NCBI GenBank assembly: GCA_963693365.1
Contig: CAVNZM010000008.1
Location: 186,001-250,000 of the forward strand
Direction of reading: 5' to 3'
Source of the DNA: Amoebidium appalachense
Lineage: Eukaryota > Ichthyosporea
Length of the DNA: 64,000 nucleotides
Numbering within the stretch: position 1 is the first letter of the stretch; the number at the start of each line of letters is the position of its first letter. Of the stretch, positions 11,832 through 25,525 are shown one piece after another. The position numbers were made by a program, and so were the translations under genes. The notes under the pieces were generated by a model that had not been told where the DNA came from, did no database searches, and was given only the letters and a program-made list of their open reading frames with translations.

Positions 11832-12429
11832 ATGGACTTGGAACAGAGAGAGAAACATCCCTTGCCGCCACTGCTGCCAGATGACCCACAGAAAGGTGTG
11901 CTAAACTGTGCATGGGAGGGCTTTAGGGCACATGTACAATGTGAGGTGTTTGCCTTTCTTGTTTGTGTAAAGTCCTGGAAGGATCCTCATGTAACTATTT
12001 TATGTAGCGTAGGTGTGGTTTAACCTTCCCTCTCCGTCTGTGACACATTTGGTACTTGTTCACTTTTGTCTGCACAATGTTAGGCATACGCTCAGGTGCA
12101 CACGTAGACTATCTACAGTCGGATACCAACAGGAGCATACATGACATATAAGGCCGATTTTTTACACATACACACACATACACCCCCCCGCTCCCCCTTC
12201 CTGCTCTTGTTTAAATAGGTTAGGGAGTTGGGAAGCTTTCTAGGAGCCTACCTTTTGCTCTTCTTGTCTGCTTGGGTTTCTTTGTTATTTTCTATTTGCA
12301 TGCATGGCGGGTTTTGAGTTTTTAGAATGCTTCTCCTTGAACAACCCTGCGCGTGTTTGCAAGACGGGTTGATTTGCCTATTGCCGTTAAAACAGTGTGT
12401 GGGTTGGGAACAACACACGAGAGGTTTAA

Positions 12430-13130
12430 TATTGGGGAGATCCGTTTTTTGGTGTGTGAGGGCATGGGAACCGTTGTAGTGTTGGGCTCTGTTCAAGTGT
12501 CTTCTGCCTCTATTCTCTTCTTTTCCTTCCCTGGTTCTAACCCTGTACCACGTGCTTCAATAAATGCATACATCTCCCCTCCCCCCACCCCCCACCACCA
12601 CCACCACAACCACTACCCTCTACCTCCGATGCATGGTTTTCAAAGACTTGTGCTACGCCTACATTTGGTTGTCCGTGTATAGTTCGTCACAAAACACCTT
12701 AATGTTGTTTGATCCCTCCCTCCCCCCTCCCCCCTCCCCCTCCCCCTCCCCCTCCCCAAGCCCCTTTCCCCCTTTCCCGTTATTGAGTGCCTTGAGAGTG
12801 TGAGTTGAGCGTTTTGTACTGCAGATAACTTCTCTATGAACTTGTGTAGTTTTAACCCCAATATCCCCCCCCCCCCCCCCCTCCCCCCGTTAAAGAGTCA
12901 AAACCCATGCTTTTGTGGAGGCATAGGAACCCCCCCGTTGATGCGCTTTGTTCAAGTGTCTTCTGCCTGCACGCTTAATTTGCTTGATTTTGGGCTTGTC
13001 ATTTTTGTGTCGTTTTGTAGTTTGTCCTTTGTTGTCTCCTCCGTATTTCCAACCCTCTAACACATACATCACCCCCCCTCCCCCCCCCCCCCCCCCCCCC
13101 CCTCCCCCCTTTCCCCCCCCCCCCCCCCCC
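12430..13130. repeat. Diverged duplicate segments and C runs in the putative first intron of the F-box gene
   Basis: Positions about 12,488-12,600 and 12,947-13,090 share a CT-rich segment with an identical core at 12,491-12,509 and 12,950-12,968 (TTCAAGTGTCTTCTGCCT). Both end in an AACCCT...ACATACATC-type stretch followed by C runs. A third, weaker resemblance lies near 13,300-13,430. AG/A-rich and T/A homopolymer tracts follow at 13,165-13,270 and 13,660-13,688. Confidence 0.4.
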
Positions 13131-13660
13131 CCCCCCCGCTCAGCCCCAGCCTCCCCCCCCCTTCAATAAAAAAAAGGAAGAAAAGAAAAGAAAAGAAAAA
13201 AGAAAGAAAGAAAGAAGAAAACAAAATAAATAGAAAAGTGGAAAGAAAAAGAGGGGGGAGGGGGGGGGGGGGGGATCCTCTGGGTTAGTTCAAGTTCTTT
13301 TGTTTTCACATACAATAAATTGTTTTTTTGGTTCCTTTTCTATTTTTATTCTTTTTGCCTTCACAGCTTCGGGCTTTTGCGTTGCCTTTTATATATTGCT
13401 TCCGTGTTTTCTACCCGTACAGTTGCCTAGATGATCCCCCTGGTTGCACACCAAGCAGTTAACTGGCCCATGATTACCGAGATTTGTGCGGTGTTTGCCG
13501 GTATTTGCACACACTATCCCCCTCTTCTTGAATTCTCTGCCTGCTTCTTTCCCCACCTTCCGTGTCTTATTTGCACATGCGCTTACATATGCATAGACGT
13601 TTTTTACCACCACTTATCCCACCAGAGAGGCACAAGGTTGCACTCATATTCCTAATATGC

Positions 13661-13691
<31 letters not shown>

Positions 13692-13808
13692 GAAGGATTG
13701 GTTGAGTGAGTGAGAGGGAGACAGGCAAGGAGGAGAGGGGGTTGGGGAATAGAGAGAGGGAGGGGGGGGGGGGGGATAGAGATTGAGACTGTCTGTATGC
13801 CCACTAAC

Positions 13809-13848
<40 letters not shown>

Positions 13849-13851
13849 CAG

Positions 13852-15909
13852 AATTTCTTCTTGGCTTGCTATCGGATGATATTCTCGCGATGATCATTTC
13901 CCACCTGCAAGCACACCGACCGGCTCAACACCACCCTCACGTGTCATCGTCTCTGCGTCATTGCACGGTCACATCAGGCCGGTGGTGTCACCCTGCGTAT
14001 TCCTCGGGTCACTAAGAGGCCACGGGCCGACTGTGCTGCCTTCCTGCAGGCATGGGGCAGTGCGGTGACTGAGGTCTGCCTGTTCTTGGCCGGTCTGTAC
14101 CAGACTTGCAACCCGGAAGCTTACTCAATAACGAACTCAGGCTTGGCAGAACTCCAGAGGACTATTGCTGAAGTTCTTCTAATTGTTCGGTCGTGCAAGT
14201 AAGTTGATCGAATCGTCATTTTGAAATCCACACGCGCTCATTTGCTTCGTCGTCATGCCCATGCCCGGGACTCGGTTTTTAAAATGTTCCAATTGCTTTT
14301 CAAGTCGTTTGGGGAGATGACGAGACTGGACAGTGTGGCTCTGCATGGACGAGTGGATACCGGTGGTGGATATCGGTTCTATCCTGGCTAGCGTGGGGTG
14401 TAGCCATCTACGTGAAATTACGATTGAGGACATATCGTTGATTCCTCGTGGCGCAACATTTCGGACATCATATCGTCCCTTCGGCATTTGCCCCCAGTAT
14501 TGACAAGCCTGGCTGTCCGTTTTACCGGTTTTGGCAGCAACCCACATAGAGATGTGCATACGGGGATCATTGATCTGAGCCCCCTAGGCACCCACACAGC
14601 CCTCCAATCCCTGACGATCGTTTTAGATGGGGAATGGGTAGCTGGGTTCATAGACACGCACATTCGAAACCTACCCCACCTCACGCTACTCCAAGTGATG
14701 GATCTGCATGTCGATGTAGTCGATCTGTCTATGTTGGTACATTGCACCACACTCGTCGATGTGTCTATCACCACAAAGAATAACCGCCCGGGTCAAACGA
14801 ACGAAGCCGCTACTCTGTTCCCCTACCTGCCGCATCTTCGCGCCCTGTCCATTTCGATCTACCCGAAGTACGAAGCACAGCTCGACTCCCAGCTCATCAA
14901 TTTGGCTGCACTCGAGGGGTCGACGGCGTTAACCAAACTCGTGATAGACATCTCACCTTCGCGTTACCGCAGAAACGCACCAGACTTTTTTCTCCCATCC
15001 CTTCCAGCGCTTGAGTTTGCCAAGGTTACGGCCCATACGGTCGATTTAGAGTCAACTTCAAAGTGTATGGAGTTGAGGCATGTCGACGTTACGTACATCT
15101 ACGAACCAAAGATGTGCCCCACCATCCAATCAGACAAGCTAACTGAGTTGCGGCTGTTTGCTTTGTGGTGCAGATTTGATTTCGGTCCTTTTGGAGCGCC
15201 TACGCCTCGCTTGCACGTGGAACACGTGGGTGGCCGGCCATCCCCTGTGGATTTTTTTGCCCGTTCTGTTTCGTCATTGCGTATCCTAAAAGTCAGAGGG
15301 TTTGGCCTGGATCGGCCAATCGAGGCCGCCTTTATGTGCAACATGAGGTTTCTCACCGAGATTATGTTGATCGCAACGGATTTCGGTTGGCATGAGGCGC
15401 AGCCCGGTGACGAGGGCAATGAATCGAGCGACATCGATTTGAGCGGTTTCGATTGTTTGAAAAAGTTAACGCTGGATAATGAGCACTATGTATCCCGGCT
15501 GGTGCTGCCTATGAGCGGGGCCCTCAAAGCTGTGTTTGTGTGCTGCTGCACAAGATTGAAAATTGCGAGGTTCCCAACCAGTATCACGCATGTGGAATTG
15601 GTTTGTTGCCCTTTCCTAGAAAGCACGGCATTATCCGGGTGTGTTGCCTTGGAAGAACTTGTGGTGTCAGGAGGTACCAGGAGCACTATGACTAAGTGGG
15701 GGGACATCACACCACTCGTTGGTCTTCCGGCCCTTCGGTGCGTCGACTTTTCTGGATTTCCTAATTTGGATCTCCGACCCCTTGTGGCATGCCCGGTATT
15801 GGAGTATGTGCGTGGTTGCGATTGTTCCTCTGAGCATCAGCTGAGGGGGGCGCTGGAGGCACTCGGCAAGACTCCGAAGGTAAGAATTTTTTATGGTGTT
15901 TGGCCTTAG
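13852..15909 (+). CDS. F-box/leucine-rich-repeat protein gene with interrupted reading frame
   Basis: After a CA-rich intron end (AG at 13,850-13,851) the frame encodes FLLGLLSDDILAMIISHL, a typical F-box start. The matching second half, DRLNTTLTCHRLCVIAR, follows one base out of frame from about 13,911, with no GT between them. That frame continues to a TAA overlapping a perfect GTAAGT donor at 14,195. Leucine-rich-repeat-like coding then resumes in two frames (14,345-14,440 and 14,428 onward) and runs openly to a TAG at 15,907-15,909. Motifs such as LTSLAVRF, LPHLRALSISIY, LKKLTLDN and LPALRCVDFSGFPNLD recur every 22-30 residues. A GTAAGA donor at 15,880 could extend it. F-box/LRR proteins select substrates for SCF ubiquitin ligases. 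Either a decaying gene or a locus with sequence errors and an extra intron (14,195-14,507). Confidence 0.6.
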
Positions 15910-16607
15910 TGATACATTCTTTGCTAATGCCTATGGTATGAAATCCCTCATGGTGGAAATGGCGGATTAACGGTGGGTTTGCTGGAGCATAGATCCAGGT
16001 TTGGTTACTGGTTGCATTGTTTGTTAGTATGAACAGATGGTACCTGCGCTGTTAGTCCCTGGAACCATATGTTTGTGCATTTTGTGTGTGTTTTAGTGGT
16101 GGGTGGGCGGGGTTAATTTGGAAGTATGTGCGTGGGCCCTAAGGGGAGGGGGGAGGGGGGGGGGGGGGCGACAATCATTAGCGATCGGCACGCTGCTTTA
16201 TGCCATGGGTACAGACACCAAGGTTGTTTGCTAACACTCTATATATCCTCAAACATACGCTGATATATAGGTCAAACCACACATCCAAGACTGGCTGGAC
16301 GGGCCTAGCGTGGCTTTGTTTTCGCACACACATGCACCAACAGCACACGAGTATACAACATGCAGTGATAGTAAATGTGATACGTACATGGTCAGCAGTG
16401 ATGTCTGTTCATGCATGTGGTGGTAGGTCTTACACGCTGCAGTAGTGGTGGTGCTGTGACGTAGTGACGCCTCCACACTTCAAGCAGTAGCAATGTTACG
16501 GTAGGTCCAGCCACTGATACAAGTGACATGCATACAGTCGAGAAAGCTAATATTGCTGAGATTGCCACGAACCACAATGGGTTTTTTTTTTGTTTGTTTT
16601 TTTTACG

Positions 16608-16643
<36 letters not shown>

Positions 16644-17330
16644 GTTGTGTGTTTGAGATTTGTGTTCACCGTCCTTTTTTTTTTTTTTTTTTTTTTCCCC
16701 CCTGAGATTTTGCGTTTCAGCCTTTTGAGATATTGTGTTCAGCCTCACTGTATCTGAGAGCCTTTTTCCCCCATTTCGAAGTATAGCGAATAACAGAAAG
16801 TTTTTGCTCTTTTTCGTCCCGTGTGTGCACACTTTGTGCGTGTGTTTTTGGACGTGCGTCCGGAGGGTCCTGCATTATTGGGTTTTCTCTCTTGACATAC
16901 CGAATTTGCTACCTATCTGTGCTTTCAAGTATGTGGGTAGTCTGCAGGTCTGACCACACCCTTGAAGTGATATGGATGGGTATCCAGGTATGTAAATGAT
17001 ATGTGATATATACAAACAGTTTGTGTGTGTAGGCCAGGTGTTTGTGTATTCTCGTGGTTTTCAGATCCCCTTACCTTTCGTTGTGCATTCGGTCATAAAG
17101 ATCTAATTTCCAGAGTTTTCGTATTCAATAGTAAAAGGCATGTACAAAACGTTGTGTTTAAGTTCATTGGCATGAACTTTTAAATTTTATATGATCTATA
17201 TGATTTGAAACCAAGGCCTGCAAATTGCAATAATACTACAGTCTCGTGTGCACATGCTTTGGAGGTGCCACTGTGGACACGTTGCATAAACAGGTGTTCT
17301 GCTCTGAATGAGTATACCCCTGCATGGCTG
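15910..17330. other. No supportable gene
   Basis: Mixed DNA with G runs at about 16,151-16,168 and 16,612-16,642 and a T run at 16,675-16,696. No exon with recognisable protein motifs on either strand. Confidence 0.4.
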
Positions 17331-17339
17331 TCACCCATG

Positions 17340-18260
<921 letters not shown>

Positions 18261-18884
18261 CCCTTTTCCTCTCCCCCTCCTCCCCCCCCCCACATCTCCT
18301 TCCCCCCCACACACATACTCTCACCACACCTCACCCCACACGCCCCGACCCAATCGGCCCCAAATGCAAAGTTTAACGCACACACCGTGAAACTAAGTGC
18401 ATCCCAGTGACAACCTTGAGGCAAAATAGCATGAAACAGACACATAGCAGCCACCACACTACCCGATATGGAAATACATAGTGCACCCCACCACCCTAAA
18501 CCCCACAGTACCACCACACCATGTTAGACCCCCCTAGGCGCTACCTGGAAATTTAAGTCATGGATCCCCCTAGATCGACACTGCAGATAGCTATAACAAG
18601 CCCCCCAATCATTATGTAAACTTTTATAGCCCGATCGTTCTGCCGTGTCTGTTTGACGGGATGAGTCTAGAAAGTAGGAATGCAGGCCTCTTTGGGCCGG
18701 TACTCACCAAAAGGCAATGGCAACGAATAAGACCTGATTAAAAATTGTTCAAAAGAACGTCTGAGAGAGAGTGTGTGTGTTTGTGGGTTTAGATGTGAAT
18801 GCAACAAGGGTTTAGTTCACAGCGTATTCACCTTTGTGTGTCACTGCGTGCGTGCGTGTACGTGTGTATGTGTGCCGAAATCAT

Positions 18885-18952
<68 letters not shown>

Positions 18953-19861
18953 TGGGTGTGGGTGTGCGTGTGTGTACGGGCGTGTGTGTGTGTGTGTACA
19001 TGTGTGTGTGCCCAGGCGGGGCGTTTGTGTATGCGATGTGCGTGTTTGTGTGTGTCTGTGTGTGTGTGTGTGTGTGTCTGTGTCTGTGTGAATGTGGGTG
19101 TGTGTGTATGTGTGTGGGTGCTGCTTGTATGAGCCCACACTCTAGCTGTGTAATGTACAGCAACAGGGTCTCATGCAGTGCACGGCAGCATGCACGTATA
19201 CACATGTATTCAATGTGTCCTCCCCCGTCCCCCTACCCACCTTAACCCCTGGGTGGCCGGGACGGGAGGGGGGGGGGGGGGGGGGGGGGGGGGGATCAGG
19301 AGGTTCGGGTGAGGTGGGGGTGGAGGCCCGGGGAGGGGGGGGGGGGGAGGGGGGGGGGGGGGGGGGGGGGGTCATTGGATGCAGGCTTAACAGTGGCAAT
19401 CGTGGTGTTTGTTACACTGCAACGGTAGGTATATGGGGGTAGATCTAGAAGGCTCACTGGGAGGTGGGCATGTGTGGGAGGGAGGGTGGGTGGGTTGGTT
19501 GGTTGGGTTGGGGGGGGGGGGGGGAAGAGGGAGCGGGGGGGGGGGGGGGGGGGGGGGGGGGGTAAACTCAAATGGGGCCAGGTTGTTGGTATCGAGTCGT
19601 TGAAATCGTGTCGGACGGCCAGAGTGGGCGGATCGTGGGGTGGCAGTTTAATGGGGGGGATGCGGGGATAGGTAGGGGTACGTGCGTGTTGTTTGGGGTA
19701 GGCTGGTGTGCGTGTGTGGCACGATGATGTGTGAGCGTCTATATGTGCGTGTGGATGTGTGTGCACGCGCGTGCATGTGTGGTCATGATCATATTCTTGC
19801 CTGTGTTAGCATGTGTGAGAAATAAAAATATGAACTCGAGAAGCACGGGGGAAAGGAGTAG

Positions 19862-19893
<32 letters not shown>

Positions 19894-19986
19894 GCAGAAA
19901 ATGATTTCGCTGGCGGCTGGCGGCTGGTGGCCGTACGTTGGTGTATAAGTTCATGGGAAACGCGGAAGTGGGGTTTCCCCTGCCGC

Positions 19987-20051
<65 letters not shown>

Positions 20052-20096
20052 TGTGTATGTGTGTATGTGTGCGTGGGTGCGTGCGTGTGTGCGTGC

Positions 20097-20161
<65 letters not shown>

Positions 20162-20230
20162 TGTGTATGTGTGTGTGTATGTGTGTGTGTATGCGCGAGC
20201 GTTTGTGTGAATTCGTGTGTGTGTGTTAAT
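18885..20230. repeat. GT microsatellites and G homopolymers
   Basis: (GT)n at 18,889-18,950 with imperfect extension to about 19,120; G runs around 19,270-19,295, 19,330-19,371, 19,510-19,562 and 19,861-19,890; (GT)n with GC/TA interruptions at 19,990-20,230. No gene recognised. Confidence 0.9.
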
Positions 20231-21189
20231 GCGTGTATAGATTGGGGTTGGGAGTGGGGGGGGTGGGGGGGGTGCCGGTGAGGGGGTGGGGGGGTGGCCT
20301 TGCGCATATGGTAATGCAAGGAGGCTGCGGAAGAGGGGGGAGGCGAGGGGAAAGAGATGGGGGGGATGGGGGTGGGTGGGTGTGTTGGGGGCGGGGGGGG
20401 GGGGGGGGGGGGGGGACTTTGCATTTGGGGCAGGTTGGAGGGGGATTATCCGGGGTTTTGCAATAATAGCAGTGCCATGTTGGGGGGCCCCGGGGGGTAG
20501 ATGGAGGTGGGGGGCACGTAAGTGTGTGGAAATGGAGCTGAAAGACCGGTTCAGGGGGGAGGGGGGGAGGGGAGGAAGGGTTCTGGGAGATGCAGAAAAC
20601 CGATTTGCATGCAGCAGGCTGGATAACTTAAAAGCAAAAAGGCTCATCCCTCAGGTCATCCGTCAGTATCGGTGCCTCACATGCTACTACTAGGCCTAGT
20701 GGTGCTGAGTGCAAAGGCAGAAAGAATAAAGGCAGATTTGTTTATTTTTATTGGCCTTTAGCGGGAAAGAGGGCAATAATAATGCATTTGATAAGTAAGA
20801 ACTGGTGGCGCCGTTCTGAAATGGCCAATTGGATTCACGACAGAGACTTCCTAAAATGGGGGCACTGTGATTGAGGGAAAGCCCAGTTACCAAAAAAAGT
20901 GGAAACGGTTTCCGGGGATTTCCGAAGATTTCCGTCGAAGATTAGAACGGAAATCATAACCCCACTGGCGGGTTTCGCAAAAGGCATCTTTCGCATTCAA
21001 CCTTTGAAAATTGGGGGTTTCCGGAATTTCCCGTGAAAATGTTAATATTGGAAAAGTTGGACAATACCACGGGGATTCCAGGCATGTACACTTGTACTTC
21101 CAAGAGTGAACTTCAGAGCATGAAGCAAAGATTTTCCGGCCTAAGCCTTATACGCGCAACAATATGTGTATATTAAGTGTTGCATTCGA
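20231..21189. other. G-rich then AT-richer DNA, no supportable gene
   Basis: G-rich up to 20,600. At 20,890-21,040 several copies of a TTTCCGGGGATTTCC-like word (GGTTTCCGG, GATTTCCGA, GGTTTCCGGAATTTCC) resemble the unit of the tandem array that starts just downstream. This may be a degenerate edge of that array. Confidence 0.35.
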
Positions 21190-21862
21190 AGCCAGGGAGG
21201 GGGGAGGAGAGGGGGGGGGGGGGGGGGGGGGGGGGGGTGCATACAACGAAGAATATCCTTCACACCAAGATTTCCGAAAATTTCTATTCCAACCAAGCAG
21301 ATAAAAATTGCATGCCGCGGCATATGCATGCCTCTGGGTGTACGGGCTCATATGTTAGAGGAAGGAGGGAAGGGGGGGGGGGGGGGGGGGGTTAAGGAGG
21401 GGAAGGTTGGGGGGGAGGGAGGAGGGGGGGGGGGGGGGGGACAAACATTGAAGAATAACCTTCACACGGGAATTTCCGAGAAAATCCGTTTCAGCCTGGC
21501 TGTAAATATTGCATGCATGCTTATGAGGGGATTGTGTGTGGCCGTGCGTGTTTGTATGTTTAGGCCCAGGGGGAAAAAGGGTGGGTGGGTGGCGGTGGTG
21601 GTGGTGGTGGTGGTGGTGGTGGTGGGGGGGGGGGGGGGGGGGGGGGGGGGGAGGGAGGGAGGGGGGGGGGGGGGGGGGGGGTCCGGATGGGGAAGCAGGG
21701 GGTGTCGAGGGGGGCCAAACGATGAAATTTTCAATAAAGCATTACTACTGGGCCACGGAAATCGCCGGAATTTAGCCTCTCAAGAACCTAGCAATCAATA
21801 GTTGCATGCATGCATGCATGTGGAATGTATTTTGGTGTATGTGTTTGTTAGGCCTAGGAGGG

Positions 21863-21893
<31 letters not shown>

Positions 21894-22780
21894 GGAGGGG
21901 GGGGGAGGGACAACGAATAATTTTCTGATAATCTAAGGGAAATTCCGTTTCAACCGAGCGTTTAGACTCTGCGGCATCATGCATGCATGTGGAAATGTGT
22001 CTGGATTTGCATGTTTATATGTTAGGCACAGGGTTAAGGAGGAGGAGGAGAAGGGACGGGGACGGGCCCGGGAGGGGGGGGGGGATGGGGGGGGGGGAAC
22101 CGCGAAGCATACTCATTAAAATGTAAAAGACTGGAATTTCTTTTTTTTTTTTTGCGGAATTTGTCTCACAACCTAGCAATTAAACCAAGGTCCGTATCTA
22201 CCATTTTAGACAAGATCGAGGTTGATCTGATCGAGGATTTCGGATGGCCCTGACGCAGCTATTGAAATTCTCGAACATATCAAGCGATGGAGGATGTGAC
22301 GTCATTTGTGAACAAAAACGTCATAATGACGTCATGCCGCCCTCGATCACTTGACAGATTCGAGAATTTCATAGCCGCGACCGGGCCATCCGAAATCCTC
22401 GATCGGATCATCCTCGATCTTGCCTCAAATGGTAGATACGGACCTTGCTTTAAGAATTGCCAATGATGATGCATACATACATGTGGAAATGTGGCTGGGT
22501 GTGTGTGCTTGTTTGTTGGGCCTAAAGGGGAAAGGGAGGGAAGGAGGGGAGGGGAGAGGGGGTGGGGGGGGGGGGGGGGGGGGGGGGAGGGGGGAGGACA
22601 ACGAAGAATAATCTTTATACGGCAATTCCCAGATTTCCGTTTCAACCGAGCAATCAGAATGTTACACGCACGCATGCGCATGCGTATGGTAATGTGCTTA
22701 GTTGTGCACGTGTACTGTATGTGTTAGGCCTAGGGGGGGGGGATGAGGGGGGGGGGGGGGGGGGGGGGGGGGGAGCAGGG
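21190..22780. repeat. Tandem array of about six G-run-bearing units (180-280 bp)
   Basis: Units start near 21,243, 21,440, 21,717, 21,911, 22,098 and 22,598. Each shows an ACAACGAAGAAT-like start, a TTTCCG...TTTCAACCGAGC segment, a GCATGCATGTGGAAATGTG segment, a TGTTAGGCCTAGGG segment, then a G run of 15-40 nt. Divergence between units is considerable. The MITE at 22,184-22,449 interrupts the fifth unit. No coding potential. Confidence 0.7.
22184..22449. mobile_element. Palindromic (fold-back) MITE with TTAA target duplication
   Basis: The two arms are near-perfect reverse complements over almost the whole 266 bp. The left end ACCAAGGTCCGTATCTACC is mirrored by the right end GGTAGATACGGACCTTGCT, and the centre contains GACGTCAT and its complement. 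TTAA occurs at both borders (22,180-22,183 and 22,450-22,453). Removing the element and one TTAA restores a unit resembling the other copies of the host array. TTAA duplication is the hallmark of piggyBac-type transposition; the mobilising transposase is not in this window. Confidence 0.75.
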
Positions 22781-22813
22781 CTTAAGGAATCCGAACAGAG
22801 GGGTGGGGATCAC

Positions 22814-22864
22814 AATACGTACGCGCGCGCGCGTGCGTGTGTGTGTGTGTGCGTGTGTGTGTGC

Positions 22865-22931
<67 letters not shown>

Positions 22932-22975
22932 TGTGTGCGTGTGTGTGTGGGAGGGGGGGGGGGGGGGAGAGGGAG
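22814..22975. repeat. GT microsatellite with GC-rich start and G run
   Basis: (CG/TG)n at 22,818-22,840 passes into (GT)n to about 22,950, then a G run and G/A-rich tail. Confidence 0.9.
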
Positions 22976-22989
22976 AAAGGGGGGGGGAG

Positions 22990-24935
22990 AGGGATGATGT
23001 GTTTGCCTGGAAACATTCTATGTATAGATCTATGCTAGATATGTGTATATATATTGGGGGGAGGGGGGTGGTAGGCAACAACTTAGCCTACAAACAAATA
23101 TGGCAATTTTCAAACAGTTTTGTGGAAAGAACTTCATATATATGTATGTTTGGGCCAATCAATCTCGGTGGGATTTCTTTTTGACAATGACATTATTGAG
23201 ACTAGCTCCAAAAATGGGAAGCTGAGATATCACAGATATTTCACAAGTTAGATACAACCATGGAAATTTCCTGAAAATCTAACGTTACTTCCTCGGGCCT
23301 GCAACAAAATTTTCAATAAGAAACGTCTCTAAGTTCGTCGATTATTTAGTAATTTCCTACTGGACTAAAACACTGGCGCAAAGTACATGCTCCTTTTCGC
23401 AGTATGCGGCATCTATTTACACAAATATGTGATTTTTGACATGAGGAGAGTAACAGCAGTGGAAATACCTGGAATTTAGGATTTTATTCCCCTACTAATC
23501 TGACCTAGGCTGATTTGATTGGCCCCTTCAGATTCAAACACTCAGAATAATTCTGTCCATTTCTGTTACTCTTGATGGGGGCAGGGGGGGGGGGGGGGGG
23601 GGGTCGAGGTCGTACTATTATTAGAACAATTTTTGCGTCGTTGTGTCAGAGGCTCGCATAAGCTGGGATCCAATTAGGCGCAGTCTTAAAAAGGATATAA
23701 GACCATATATGGGCAAAGGCAAATCATCGAATATTGCTCCAACGTGAGGTAACATTGATATTGGCCTCTCACGTACGTCGAGAAAGAGGCCGTTGTTATA
23801 TGGCCCTTGCTGTTATTTAATCTTCCACGTACTCCCCAAAAGGCATACCATGGGCTCCGACCACGTTAAACTGTGAAAACAGAAAAAAAAATCCGGGTGC
23901 TGTGTGATACAATTCTTCACCCTGCTACATTTCATTCAGCGGATGTTTTCCTGCTGGCTGTGCCTAAGTTCTAGAAGGGGTTCTCAGAGGGGTTGCCTGG
24001 TGGTGTGTGTGGAACGTGTTGGATTGTGTTGTCCCATGTGTGTTCAACTGTCTGAGATTGAGGGGGAGGCCCCGGGGGGAGGGCGGGGGGGGGGGGGGGG
24101 GGATGTGTTCTAGTGGGTATGTGGGTATGTGCACGTACGTGGCACGTGTAAGTCTTTACGTGTGCATGTGTCTGTCTGTGTATGTGCAGGTTCGCGCAGA
24201 ATTCATGCACCTGTGTGCCTTTGCTCGCTCGTGCACGCCTGTGTGTCAGCAGTATGTATGGGCACAATCTGTGTGGGATAATGAGTGTGCGCACTAATTT
24301 AGGTGTGTGTGTGGGCATGTGCACGGGTGTGCGTGTGTACACATGCTGATGCTGGTGGGTGGGCCCGAGGTGTATTCTTCTTCTTCTAGATCTTCTTCTT
24401 CTTTTTTTATTTTTATATTTTTTGGGTGGGGGGGGGGGGGGGGGGGGGGGGGGGGTTGTTCTCGACAACGTGCACACTTTAATGCACCAGGAATTGCAAT
24501 TTATTGAAAAGGCAATTTGTATTAGTCCGAAGGCACATGATAAGCTATGGTCGTACATGCATACAACAGCGACATGCCTATGGTGCGTTTTTAGATGCTC
24601 AGATAGATGCGTATAGAACAGGTTATGTCAATACAGGAATTGAATACACGTACATAATTTAGTTCACCCGCTATGGGGGATTCTTTCGACACACTTTCGT
24701 TGATTTCTTCAGACATACACAACGATCCCTCTAATTACTTCCTAAGTTACGAGTTGAATCACATCAATTTCATGACATTGTCCAACAACCGTCAGAATAT
24801 CATACACAACCCCCCCCCCCCCCCCCCCCGACGTTCCACAAGGAACAGGAAGGAAAAACACATCATTTTGTGTCCCCCCCTCCTCCTCTCTTCTTCCCTT
24901 CCCCACTCGTCAGAAAAATAAACAACACGAGCGCC

Positions 24936-24976
<41 letters not shown>

Positions 24977-25060
24977 AAAAAAAAAAAAAAAACACCCAGC
25001 CACCCAGTCTAGGTAGGTACACACAAACATGTACAGTACGTTTAGGCTTTTTACTCGACT
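22990..25060. other. No supportable gene
   Basis: Mixed and AT-rich DNA with G runs at 23,586-23,602, 24,086-24,102 and 24,429-24,455, a TTC-rich stretch (24,376-24,410), and a C run followed by an A run at 24,940-24,991. I see no exon with family motifs on either strand. Confidence 0.4.
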
Positions 25061-25075
25061 CAGAGACTGAGAGAA

Positions 25076-25254
<179 letters not shown>

Positions 25255-25525
25255 TGAGAGTGACCTTTACAGATCCAGGATATATGCTGAGACGAATCAA
25301 TGATAATCGCACGATTAATTTTCCGATTTCTTTGGATCGTGTAGCCAAATACGCCGGCATCATTTTGTACATACTGCGACAGAATGCGACAGCTTGGTGT
25401 CTCTTTCGTTTGCCATGCTCTGTGGGCGGCGGCCGCGCCATCTTCATGCGGCGTGGCAGAGTTGTGCGGACCGCAAGCAACTTTTTCGTTCGCTGTTCCC
25501 CGTAGCTGGTAGCCACACAGAAAAC

